DNA of 64,000 nucleotides from CBDFKJ01 sp965248805 (GTDB lineage Bacteria > Pseudomonadota > Alphaproteobacteria > UBA6615). Location of the stretch: assembly GCA_965248805.1 (NCBI GenBank), contig CBDFKJ010000007.1, positions 62,001 to 126,000 on the forward strand. The letters are read 5' to 3'. Under the pieces are notes generated by a model. That model was not told the DNA's origin. It was given only the letters and a program-made list of their open reading frames with translations, and did not search any database. Made by a program: the position numbers and the translations under genes. Below, in pieces: positions 55,856 to 63,477 of this stretch. Each line of letters opens with the position of its first letter. The first letter of the stretch is position 1.

Positions 55856-55900
55856 GGACGGCGCGCCTACCGGTTCATCGTAAGACAGGGAATACGAACA

Positions 55901-56128
55901 ATGGAACTCGAAGCGGCCAAGGTTATCGGTGCAGGTCTGGCCATCATCGGCGTCGTCGGCTCCGGCGTCGGCATCGGCAACATCTTCTCCTCCTTCATCT
56001 CCGCCGTCGGCCGCAACCCGGCGGCGCGCGACGAAGTGTTCACCATGACCATGCTGGGCTTTGCGCTGGTCGAAGCGCTGGCGCTGTTCGCGCTCGTTGT
56101 CGCGCTGGTGATCCTGTTCGCATTCTGA
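55901..56128 (+). CDS. atpE: ATP synthase F0 subunit c
   Basis: 75 residues, a two-helix hairpin. The first helix has the GxGxGxG packing run (GSGVGIGN), the polar loop is GRNPAARDE (37-45), and the proton-carrying Glu58 is in FALVEALALF. Many copies form the rotor ring. AGGGAA lies before the ATG. No sodium-site residues (Gln/Ser pattern) are obvious, so it is proton-type. Confidence 0.97.
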   Translation: MELEAAKVIGAGLAIIGVVGSGVGIGNIFSSFISAVGRNPAARDEVFTMTMLGFALVEALALFALVVALVILFAF

Positions 56129-56137
56129 GCCTGAGCC

Positions 56138-56629
56138 GTGCCGCAGCTCGACGCCCATAGCTTCGCCTCGCAGCTCTTCTGGCTGATCGTCACCTTTGTG
56201 CCGCTCTACCTGATCCTGTGGAGGGTGGCGCTGCCGCGGGTGGTGGCGACGCTGGAGAACCGGCAGAGCCACATCGATCACGACTTGGAACGGGCGGCGT
56301 CGTTGAAGGAGGAGGCCGATCAGGCGATCGCCGCCTACGAAGCGTCGCTGGCCGAGGCGCGGCTGACGGCGCAGCAGGAATTGCGGGCGGCGACCGCGGC
56401 GGCGGCGGCCGAGGCGGCCGAACGCCACGCCGCGCTGGCCGCGAAACTGGATCAGGATATCGCGTCGGCGGAGACCCGCATCGCCCAGGCGAGCGACGCC
56501 GCAGTGAGCCAGATCGGCGAACTGGCGCGCGATCTGGCGGGCCTTGCGGTCGAGCGGCTGGGTGCCAGCAAGCCGGCGGCAGATGATCTGTCGGCCGCGG
56601 TCGAGGCGGCGATGCAAGGACGCGCCTGA
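56138..56629 (+). CDS. atpF': ATP synthase F0 subunit b'
   Basis: 163 residues from GTG 56138. One N-terminal membrane helix (about 11-30, QLFWLIVTFVPLYLILWRVA) is followed by a long Ala/Glu-rich coiled coil that forms half of the peripheral stalk with subunit b. Alphaproteobacteria encode distinct b and b' subunits, as here. Its last base overlaps the atpF start. Confidence 0.92.
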   Translation: MPQLDAHSFASQLFWLIVTFVPLYLILWRVALPRVVATLENRQSHIDHDLERAASLKEEADQAIAAYEASLAEARLTAQQELRAATAAAAAEAAERHAALAAKLDQDIASAETRIAQASDAAVSQIGELARDLAGLAVERLGASKPAADDLSAAVEAAMQGRA

Positions 56630-57111
56630 TGCTGGAAAGCGCCGAATTTTGGGTCGCAGTCGCCTTCGTCATCTTCGTCGCGGCGACCTTCAAGCCGATC
56701 AAGCAGGCCTTGACCGGTGCTCTCGACAACCGCGCCACGTCCATCCGCGCGCAGATCGACGAGGCCAGCCAACTGCGCGAAGAGGCGCAGGCAACCCTGG
56801 CCGAGGCGCAGCGCAAGCACCGCGATGCCGCCAGTGAGGCCGAGGCCATGTTGGCTGCCGCCAAGGAAGAAGCGCGCCTGTTGCAGGACCAGGCGGCCGA
56901 AAATTTGACGGCCGCGCTCGGCCGCCGCGAACACTTGGCGCAGGAGCGCATCGCTCAGGCCGAGGCCACGGCCGTTGCAGAGGTGCGCGGCCTGGCCGCC
57001 GATATTGCCGTCGCCGCGGCCGGCAAGGTCCTCGAAGGCCAGCTTTCCGGCCCCGCCGGCGATCCTCTCATCGACGCCGCCATCACCGACCTGCCGCGCA
57101 AGCTGCAGTGA
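56629..57111 (+). CDS. atpF: ATP synthase F0 subunit b
   Basis: 160 residues, ATG overlapping the b' stop. Membrane helix at about 6-20 (EFWVAVAFVIFVAATF), then KPIKQALTGALDNRATSIRA and a long helical stalk. Partner of b' in the peripheral stalk holding F1. Last gene of the F0 operon; the F1 genes are elsewhere, as usual for the class. Confidence 0.95.
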   Translation: MLESAEFWVAVAFVIFVAATFKPIKQALTGALDNRATSIRAQIDEASQLREEAQATLAEAQRKHRDAASEAEAMLAAAKEEARLLQDQAAENLTAALGRREHLAQERIAQAEATAVAEVRGLAADIAVAAAGKVLEGQLSGPAGDPLIDAAITDLPRKLQ

Positions 57112-57130
57112 TGTCTGCGCTTAACGGTCT

Positions 57131-57223
57131 CTATTTTTGGGCCGTGCCGTAGTAATAGCCCAAGACGAAAATGACGATCTGTATTACTCCAACTTTGAGC
57201 ACTTCCATCAGTTCTGACGCCAT
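57131..57223 (-). CDS. 30-residue single-helix membrane microprotein
   Basis: ATG 57223 gives MASELMEVLKVGVIQIVIFV, followed by a short LGYYYG-containing tail, 30 residues in all. It is one amphipathic-to-hydrophobic transmembrane helix (about 9-25) with a YYYG end. The frame is conserved-looking, but the ribosome site is weak. Before the IS1595 insertion it followed the small gene at 59611-59814 on the same strand. It sits tail-to-tail with atpF. Function unknown. Confidence 0.4.
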   Translation of the reverse strand: MASELMEVLKVGVIQIVIFVLGYYYGTAQK

Positions 57224-57322
57224 GTTGACTTCTGAATAAAGCCTAACACAATCCGCGCCTATCCGCTTGACGCATACACGCGCACTAGGGATAGGTTGTG
57301 TGCGTACAACGGATAGTGGGTC

Positions 57323-57508
57323 ATGGACGTTCTCGACCGCACCGACCTGCCCTTCCCGCAATCCCTCCCCGAGTTTCAGCGACTTTTCTCCGACGATGCG
57401 GCGTGCGCCGCCTACCTGGAAAGGGCTCGCTGGGGTGACGGGTTCGCCTGCCCGCGCTGCGGCGTCGTGGGTGAACCTTTCCGCATCGCCACGCGGCCTG
57501 GCGTCCTG
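57323..57508 (+). pseudogene. IS1595-family transposase, 5' part
   Basis: From ATG 57323: LPFPQSLPEFQRLFSDDAAC, then RWGDGFACPRCGVVGEPFRI. The CPRCG zinc-ribbon half and the FSDD-type start are typical of IS1595 transposases. It stops being IS1595 at RPGVLT, where the IS5 element enters at ACCT (57509-57512). Confidence 0.82.
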
Positions 57509-57512
57509 ACCT

Positions 57513-58802
57513 GGACGCCTCCATTTACCTCGTGAATTTTGCCTCGTTGTGATTCTCTACGGCGGTTCGGTTTGAGGAGGTATTGATGAGGCAGGCTGGT
57601 CTGTTCGGCTTACCGGATCATCTTCGAAAGCTTTCGGCGACGGGTGATCCGTTGGAGGTGCTGGCAAAGGTCGTCGACTTCAAGATTTTCCGCGCGCCGC
57701 TTGAGGCGGCGCTGGGCTATTCGGACGGATCGAAAGGTGGCCGCCCGGCCTACGATGCGGTGGCGATGCTCAAGGTTCTGATCCTGGCCGCGCGGCACAC
57801 GGTGAGTGACGAGCGGATGGAGTTTCTGATCCGCGATCGCTTGAGCTGGCTTCGCTTCCTAGGCTTCGATCTCGGAGCGCCGACGCCGGACCGCAACACC
57901 ATATGGACCTTTCGCGAGCGTCTGGTCCGGGCCGGGGCGATGGATAAGCTGTTTGCCGCCTTCGATGGCGAATTGCGCCGGTGCGGCTATCTGGCGATGG
58001 GCGGGCAGATCGTCGATGCGACGTTGGTATCGGCGCCCAAGCAGCGCCACAGCGATGACGAGAAGCGGGCGATCAAGGCGGGCAAGAGCGCGTCCGAGGT
58101 CTGGCCCGATCAGCCAGCCAAGGCGGCGCAGAAGGACACGGATGCGCGGTGGACGGTGAAGACCGGGCGGCGCAAGAACCCCGCCGGGTCGCAACGGCGC
58201 ATGCCCGACATCGCGATCCCGGTGTTCGGCTACAAGAATCATGTCGTCATCGATCGGGCCTACGGCTTCATCCGCAGCTCGGCTGTGACCGATGCCGCCC
58301 GCCATGACGGCAAGATGTTGCGTCAGCTCGTCACCGGCGACAATCTGGCCGCCGGCGTGTGGGCTGACAGCGCCTATCGCTCGAAGGCCAACGAGGCGTG
58401 GCTGGCCGGCAAGGGTCGGGTCTCCCACATCCACCGCAAGAAGCCGCCGGGCCGGGCCATGCCCAAGGCGACCGCCCAGGCCAATGCCCGCAAGTCAGCG
58501 GTCCGTGCGCATGTGGAGCACGTCTTCGCCCAGCAGAAGGATCGCATGGGCCTTTTCATCCGTACCATCGGGCTCAAGCGGGCGGAGGCCAAGATCGGCC
58601 TCGCCAACCTGGCTTACAATTTCCAGCGTCTGATCTTCCATGAGCGCAGGGCCGCCATGGTATGAGTCCGCCTGAATAGCGCCAAAACCCTCCGCCGAGA
58701 ACGAAACGGCGGATGGTTGCGGACGTCAACACCGCCGATCTCAGCGAAAGTCGGACAGCACACCAAAATCTTCGTCAAATCCCCCGGTTGTTGGAGGTCT
58801 CC
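57513..58802 (+). mobile_element. IS5-family element inside IS1595, complete
   Basis: 1290 bp with imperfect terminal repeats GGACGCCTCCATTTACC and, inverted, GGAGACCTCCAACAACC. It is flanked by the 4-bp duplication ACCT (57509-57512 and 58803-58806). Its first 67 bp recur at 18873-18939. Confidence 0.9.
57586..58665 (+). CDS. IS5-family transposase, intact
   Basis: 359 residues from ATG 57586, with GAGGAGG upstream. DUF772 region: SKGGRPAYDAVAMLKVLILA and APTPDRNTIWTFRERL. DDE domain: GGQIVDATLVSAPKQRH (Asp), VWADSAYRSKAN (Asp) and VRAHVEHVFAQQKDRMG (Glu). The remaining 137 bp to the right end are non-coding. Confidence 0.92.
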   Translation: MRQAGLFGLPDHLRKLSATGDPLEVLAKVVDFKIFRAPLEAALGYSDGSKGGRPAYDAVAMLKVLILAARHTVSDERMEFLIRDRLSWLRFLGFDLGAPTPDRNTIWTFRERLVRAGAMDKLFAAFDGELRRCGYLAMGGQIVDATLVSAPKQRHSDDEKRAIKAGKSASEVWPDQPAKAAQKDTDARWTVKTGRRKNPAGSQRRMPDIAIPVFGYKNHVVIDRAYGFIRSSAVTDAARHDGKMLRQLVTGDNLAAGVWADSAYRSKANEAWLAGKGRVSHIHRKKPPGRAMPKATAQANARKSAVRAHVEHVFAQQKDRMGLFIRTIGLKRAEAKIGLANLAYNFQRLIFHERRAAMV

Positions 58803-58806
58803 ACCT

Positions 58807-59636
58807 GTCGCGCTTGCCGCCGCCAGACGGGATTGACCGTCGGCGCGGTCATGGAGCGCAGCCACACGCCTTTGAGCACGTGGTTTTGGGCCGCCTATCT
58901 GGTCGCCAGCCAGACGCCGGGCATGTCGGCGGTGCAGTTTCAGCGGCAGCTTGGGCTGACGCGGTACGAAACCGCCTTCGGCATCCTGCATAAGCTCCGC
59001 GCGGGTATGGTGCGGCCCGATCAGGATCGGATCGGTGCCAGGGCAGGAGAGCATGTCGAGGTGGACGAAACCTATGTTGGAGGCCGGATGCGTGGTGAAG
59101 GCCGAGGCGTTCACCACAAGACGCTGGTGGCTGCTGCCGTCGAAGTCAGCCACAGGGAGCCCGGCACCGCGCAGGACAAGCGGAAGGATGGCCGCTACGC
59201 CGGGCGTGTGCGGCTGTCCGTCGCTGCCGACCGCAGCGCCGATTCGCTATGTGGCTTCGTCGAGAACGCCGTTATGCCGGGGTCGCTGATCGTCACCGAC
59301 GATTGGAGTGGCTATGGCAGCTTGCGGACACGCGGCTATGATCACCACGCCATTGCCGAATGCGGCGACCCCGAGGTGGCCGAAGAGTTCATGCCGATCA
59401 TCCACCTCGTCTTCAGCAACCTGAAGAATTGGCTCAGTGGCATCCACCATGGCGTGAGCGCAAAGCATCTACAAGCCTACCTCAATGAGTTCACGTTCCG
59501 CTTCAACAGGCGGTTTTACCCGTTCAACGCCTTCCGCTCATTGCTCGGAATCGCAGGAGAGGCCGAGGCTCCAACCTACGCCGAGCTATATTCCGGCGAG
59601 TGGAAGCATCCTACATGTAGTGGGTGTACGAATTAA
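58807..59636 (+). pseudogene. IS1595-family transposase, 3' part
   Basis: After the IS5 element the frame resumes with CRACRRQTGLTVGAVMERSH, the second zinc-ribbon half. The ISXO2-like DDE domain follows: HVEVDETYVGG (Asp), LIVTDDWSGYGSL (Asp) and HLQAYLNEFTFRFNRR (family end with Glu/Asn region). Removing the IS5 and one ACCT gives RPGVLTCRACRRQTG in frame, so the break is recent and exact. Confidence 0.85.
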
Positions 59637-59814
59637 CCGGATAGGCACGGATGATTGTATAGGCGCCAATAACAAGCTTAGCCATCCATTGGCGCGTTTT
59701 TCCGCCTTCGATCTCTCGACTTAGTTTTATTGCGTCATCAACCCTAGCGGGACCGTGGTTTTCTATTTCGGCGAGAAACTCACGGGCAAGTGCAATATCA
59801 CTACCATCCTGCAC
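59611..59814 (-). CDS. Small hypothetical protein, 3' end altered by IS1595
   Basis: From GTG 59814: MQDGSDIALAREFLAEIENH, then RVDDAIKLSREIEGGKTRQW and AKLVIGAYTIIRAYP. The native protein would end at RAYP (60 residues); the last residues VNSYTHYM come from the IS. Helical, no family recognised. It starts one base after the stop of the gene at 59816-60079, so the two are coupled. GC is lower than in the neighbours. Confidence 0.45.
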   Translation of the reverse strand: MQDGSDIALAREFLAEIENHGPARVDDAIKLSREIEGGKTRQWMAKLVIGAYTIIRAYPVNSYTHYM

Positions 59815-59815
59815 C

Positions 59816-60079
59816 TTACGTACTCGAGCTGGACGTAACCGTTGGGATCATGACCGACGCGCCAACGGAGGTTTGATCAGCGTTCTCCGCGAATACCCTA
59901 GCCAGACGTACAAGATTATCGCGAGTTTGTTTGAGGCTGAGTCTGTTCGCGTCGTCAACTGCGCTGAGTAGTTGTTCGATGCGCTCTGCCTCATCAAGCA
60001 ACCGTCGCGAAACCTTTAGCTGGGTGGTTACGTCGGTCTCTATAAAGCTAAAGGGAGATCCGGTTGTTACAGTTGGCAT
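59816..60079 (-). CDS. Small hypothetical protein
   Basis: 87 residues from ATG 60079. Central part is helical: TTQLKVSRRLLDEAERIEQL and ANRLSLKQTRDNLVRLARVF. Ser/Thr-rich C terminus. It has no signal peptide or membrane segment and no recognised family. First gene of a small minus-strand cluster with the gene at 59814 and, ancestrally, the microprotein at 57223. Confidence 0.45.
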   Translation of the reverse strand: MPTVTTGSPFSFIETDVTTQLKVSRRLLDEAERIEQLLSAVDDANRLSLKQTRDNLVRLARVFAENADQTSVGASVMIPTVTSSSST

Positions 60080-60226
60080 TTTGGCTGCCTTTCCACGGCT
60101 TGGATTGAGTCATGCAGTCTCGTCAATGCTGGACAGTTTGACTGTGGCGGGAAATGGAGGCAAGTACGTCGAGCACGTGTCCTCTTCCCTTTGGCCGGTG
60201 CGCATCCGTCTGCCAAGCCGGGATTG

Positions 60227-61738
60227 TCACTCTGCGGCCTCGCCGGGTTCGGCCGGTGGTTGCCAGCGGAGCACCGGGTTGCGGGCGGCGGTGGTCTCAT
60301 CCAAGCGGCGGCGCGGGGCGAAGCGCGGTGCCTGGATGAAGCGCTCGGCCTCGCCACGTTTGGCGGCCTCGGCCAGCGCGCGCAGCACGGCAATGAAATC
60401 GTCGAGGCTGCGCTTGGACTCGGTCTCGGTCGGCTCGACCAGCATGGCCCCGTGGACGACCAGCGGAAAATACACCGTCATCGGGTGATAGCCCTCGTCG
60501 ATCATCGCCTTGGCGTAGTCGAGCGTCGTCACGCCGGTGTCGCGCAGGAAGCGGTCGTCGAACAGCACCTCGTGCATGCACGGCCCCTGATAGGACGGCG
60601 TCATCACATCCGATAGGGACGCCATGACATAGTTGGCGGCCAGCACGGCATCGCCCGACGCCTGCACCAACCCGTCGCGGCCGAGGCTCATCATGTAGGC
60701 GAGCGCGCGCACGAACATGCCCATCTGGCCATGGAAGCCTTTCAGCCGGCCGAACGGCGAAGCGTCGGGGTCCTGCCCTTCGTGCTCGACCAACTCGAAG
60801 CCGTTGTGACCGTGCACCACCCAGGGCAACGGCGCGAACGGCGCTAACGCCTCGGACAAAACCACCGGACCCGACCCTGGCCCGCCGCCACCGTGTGGGG
60901 TGGAGAATGTCTTGTGCAGGTTCAGGTGCATGCAGTCGATGCCGAGATCGCCCGGCCGCACCCGCCCGGCGATGGCATTAAAATTGGCGCCGTCGCAGTA
61001 GAAATAACCGCCGGCGGCGTGCAGACGCTCTGCGATCTCGACGATGTCGGTCTCGAACAGCCCGCACGTGTTGGGGTTGGTTAGCATGGCGCCGGCGACG
61101 TCGTCGCCGAGCTTGGCGGTGAAGGCGGCGAGGTCGACCCGCCCGCGCGCGTCCGCCGGGATCGGATCGACGGTGAAACCACAGGTCGCAGCCGTCGCCG
61201 GGTTGGTGCCGTGCGCCGATTCCGGCACCAGGACACGCCGGCGCCGGCTTTCGCCACGGTGATCGAGCGCGGCGCGAATGCACATCATGCCGCACAGCTC
61301 GCCATGCGCGCCCGCGCCCGGCGACATGGCGACTGCCGGCATGCCCGTGAGTGTATTCAGCCAATGCGCGAGCGTATCGATGAGTTCCAGCGCGCCTTGC
61401 ACCGTCTCGGCTGGCTGCAGCGGGTGGACATCGGCGAAGCCGGGCATGCGCACGATCCGCTCGTTCAATCGCGGATTGTGCTTCATGGTGCACGAGCCCA
61501 GCGGATACAGGCCGGTGTCGATGGCGTAGTTCTTCTGGCTCAGCCGCGTGAAATGCCGCACCACCTCGGGCTCGCTCAGGCCCGGCAGGCCGATGCGTCC
61601 CTGGCGTTCGATGCTGCCCAGCCGCGCCGACGCCTCCGGCGGCGGCGGCAGATCGACACCGCATGAGCCTTCGCTGTCGAGCTCGAAGAGCAGCAGCTCT
61701 TCGAGCTGCAAGCCGCGATGGCCAAGCACCGTCGTCAT
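60227..61738 (-). CDS. gcvPB: Glycine decarboxylase subunit 2 (P-protein beta)
   Basis: 503 residues from ATG 61738. It carries the PLP-binding Lys276 in HLNLHKTFSTPHGGGGPG. Also seen: YPLGSCTMKHNPRLNE, SPGAGAHGELCGMM, ESAHGTNPATAA and CDGANFNAI. With GcvPA it decarboxylates glycine and loads the aminomethyl group on the GcvH lipoyl arm. Its start overlaps the gcvPA stop by four bases. The split P-protein is a frequent form in bacteria. Confidence 0.96.
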   Translation of the reverse strand: MTTVLGHRGLQLEELLLFELDSEGSCGVDLPPPPEASARLGSIERQGRIGLPGLSEPEVVRHFTRLSQKNYAIDTGLYPLGSCTMKHNPRLNERIVRMPGFADVHPLQPAETVQGALELIDTLAHWLNTLTGMPAVAMSPGAGAHGELCGMMCIRAALDHRGESRRRRVLVPESAHGTNPATAATCGFTVDPIPADARGRVDLAAFTAKLGDDVAGAMLTNPNTCGLFETDIVEIAERLHAAGGYFYCDGANFNAIAGRVRPGDLGIDCMHLNLHKTFSTPHGGGGPGSGPVVLSEALAPFAPLPWVVHGHNGFELVEHEGQDPDASPFGRLKGFHGQMGMFVRALAYMMSLGRDGLVQASGDAVLAANYVMASLSDVMTPSYQGPCMHEVLFDDRFLRDTGVTTLDYAKAMIDEGYHPMTVYFPLVVHGAMLVEPTETESKRSLDDFIAVLRALAEAAKRGEAERFIQAPRFAPRRRLDETTAARNPVLRWQPPAEPGEAAE

Positions 61739-63081
61739 GACAGCACCGCCGCCAACGCGCGCGCGAGCGCGTCGATGTCGGCATCCGTCGTGCACTCGCC
61801 GGCCGCCACCAGGAGCAGATCGGCCAACTCCGGCCGATCCGGATACAGCCGCGACACCGGAACGCCCGCGAGGATGCCCCGTTCCGCCAGCGCCGCCACG
61901 ACCTCGGCGGCGGGCCGCGACAACCGAACAGCGAACTCGTTGAAGAACGCATCGTTGACGACATCGACGCCGTCGACCGCCGCCAGCGTGTCGGCCAAGG
62001 TACAGGCGCGCGCGTGGTTGAGCCGCGCCAACCGGGTGAAGCCGGCCTCGCCCAACAACGCCATGTGGATGGTGAAGGCGAGTGCGCACAGGCCTGAGTT
62101 GGTGCAGATATTGCTGGTCGCCTTCTCGCGCCGAATGTGTTGCTCGCGCGTCGCCAGGGTCAGCACCCAGCCGCGCCGCCCATCGGCGTCGGTCGTCTGG
62201 CCGCACAGCCGGCCCGGCATCTGCCGCACATACCGATCGCGGGTGGCGAACAGGCCGAGATGAGGACCGCCGAAGCCGAGGGCGTTGCCGATCCCCTGCC
62301 CTTCGCCAATCACGATGTCGGCGCCCATGTCGCCGGGCGGAGTCAGCGCCCCTAAGGACACGATTTCCGTGACGGCAACGATCAGCAGCGCACCCTTGGC
62401 GTGGCATGTCTGCGCCAGGGCCGAGTGGTCGGCGAGGCGACCGAAGAAACTCGGGCACTGCACGACGACGCAAGCCGTGTCGTCGTCAACGTTAGCGGCC
62501 AGATGCTCGCTCCCGTCGACGTCGGGGGCGAGCGCGATCACGTCGATGTCCAGGAACTTGCTCTGCGTCAAGGTGACGTCGCGATAATGCGGATGCAGGC
62601 CGCCGGACAGGATCGCCTTGCCGCGGCGGGTGATGCGGCGCGCCATCAACACCGCCTCCGCACATGCGGTGGCGCCGTCGTACATCGAGGCGTTGGCGAC
62701 ATCCATGCCGGTGATCAGCGCCACCTGGCTTTGAAACTCGAACAGAACCTGCAGCGTGCCTTGAGAGATCTCCGGCTGGTACGGCGTATAAGAGGTCATG
62801 AACTCGCCGCGCTGGATCAGATGATCGACCGCCGCGGGAATGTGATGACGGTAAGCCCCGGCACCGAGGAAACTGGGCACGGCTCCGGCGGACATATTCT
62901 TGGTCGCAAGCGCCGACAGCGCGCGCTCGACTTCGATCTCGCCCTGGCTTTCCGGCAGGTCCAGTGCCGACGTCAGGCGCGCCGCCTCCGGCACGTCGCG
63001 ATACAGGCTCTCCACCGACGGCGCGCCGATGGTGCGCAACATGGCGCGGCGGTCGGCGTCGGTCAGCGGCAGATAGCGCAT
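61735..63081 (-). CDS. gcvPA: Glycine decarboxylase subunit 1 (P-protein alpha)
   Basis: 448 residues. MRYLPLTDADRRAMLRTIGA starts like the family. SYTPYQPEISQGTLQVLFEF, ASMYDGATACAEAVLMARR and QGIGNALGFGGPHLGLFATR are diagnostic. It lacks the PLP Lys, which is in GcvPB. It lies between gcvH (1 bp gap) and gcvPB (4-bp overlap). Confidence 0.96.
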   Translation of the reverse strand: MRYLPLTDADRRAMLRTIGAPSVESLYRDVPEAARLTSALDLPESQGEIEVERALSALATKNMSAGAVPSFLGAGAYRHHIPAAVDHLIQRGEFMTSYTPYQPEISQGTLQVLFEFQSQVALITGMDVANASMYDGATACAEAVLMARRITRRGKAILSGGLHPHYRDVTLTQSKFLDIDVIALAPDVDGSEHLAANVDDDTACVVVQCPSFFGRLADHSALAQTCHAKGALLIVAVTEIVSLGALTPPGDMGADIVIGEGQGIGNALGFGGPHLGLFATRDRYVRQMPGRLCGQTTDADGRRGWVLTLATREQHIRREKATSNICTNSGLCALAFTIHMALLGEAGFTRLARLNHARACTLADTLAAVDGVDVVNDAFFNEFAVRLSRPAAEVVAALAERGILAGVPVSRLYPDRPELADLLLVAAGECTTDADIDALARALAAVLS

Positions 63082-63082
63082 G

Positions 63083-63460
63083 TCAGCCGAGGTCCGCGAC
63101 GAATGCCCTGTACGCGTCTTCGTCCATCAGCCCATCGAACTGCGTCCGGTTGGCCAGGCGCAACTTGAGGAACCAACCATCGGACATCGCCGCCGCGTTG
63201 ACCTTCGCCGGATCGTCCGTCAGTGCCGCATTGACCTCGACGACCTCGCCATCGACCGGCGCGTACAGTTCTGCCGCCGCCTTGACCGATTCGATGACGG
63301 CGGCCTCGTCACCCTGCTTGAAGCCCTTGCCGACCTCCGGCAACTCGACGAATACGACATCGCCGAGCTGTTCCTGCGCGTAGTCGGAGATGCCGACGGT
63401 AGCGATATCGCCGTCGACGCTCAGCCACTCATGATCGTTGGTAAAGCGCAACTCAGCCAT
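63083..63460 (-). CDS. gcvH: Glycine cleavage system H protein
   Basis: 125 residues. The lipoyl-attachment Lys60 is in ESVKAAAELYAPVDGEV. N-terminal RFTNDHEWLSVDGD and DVVFVELPEVGK are typical. It shuttles the aminomethyl arm between the P, T and L proteins. A purine-rich AAGGAG lies upstream of ATG 63460, and gcvT ends 17 bp before it. Confidence 0.96.
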   Translation of the reverse strand: MAELRFTNDHEWLSVDGDIATVGISDYAQEQLGDVVFVELPEVGKGFKQGDEAAVIESVKAAAELYAPVDGEVVEVNAALTDDPAKVNAAAMSDGWFLKLRLANRTQFDGLMDEDAYRAFVADLG

Positions 63461-63477
63461 GAACGCGCTCCTTCTGC

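Larger units (their letters stand above)
57294..59638 (+). mobile_element. IS1595-family element interrupted by IS5
   Basis: Ends with GGTT...CGTACA-type inverted repeats near 57294 and 59638. GGATAG occurs at both edges, so exact borders are uncertain by a few bases. The element inserted at the stop codon of a small minus-strand gene (RAYP-stop), whose TAG remains on the far side. Its transposase gene is interrupted at 57512/58803. Confidence 0.7.
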
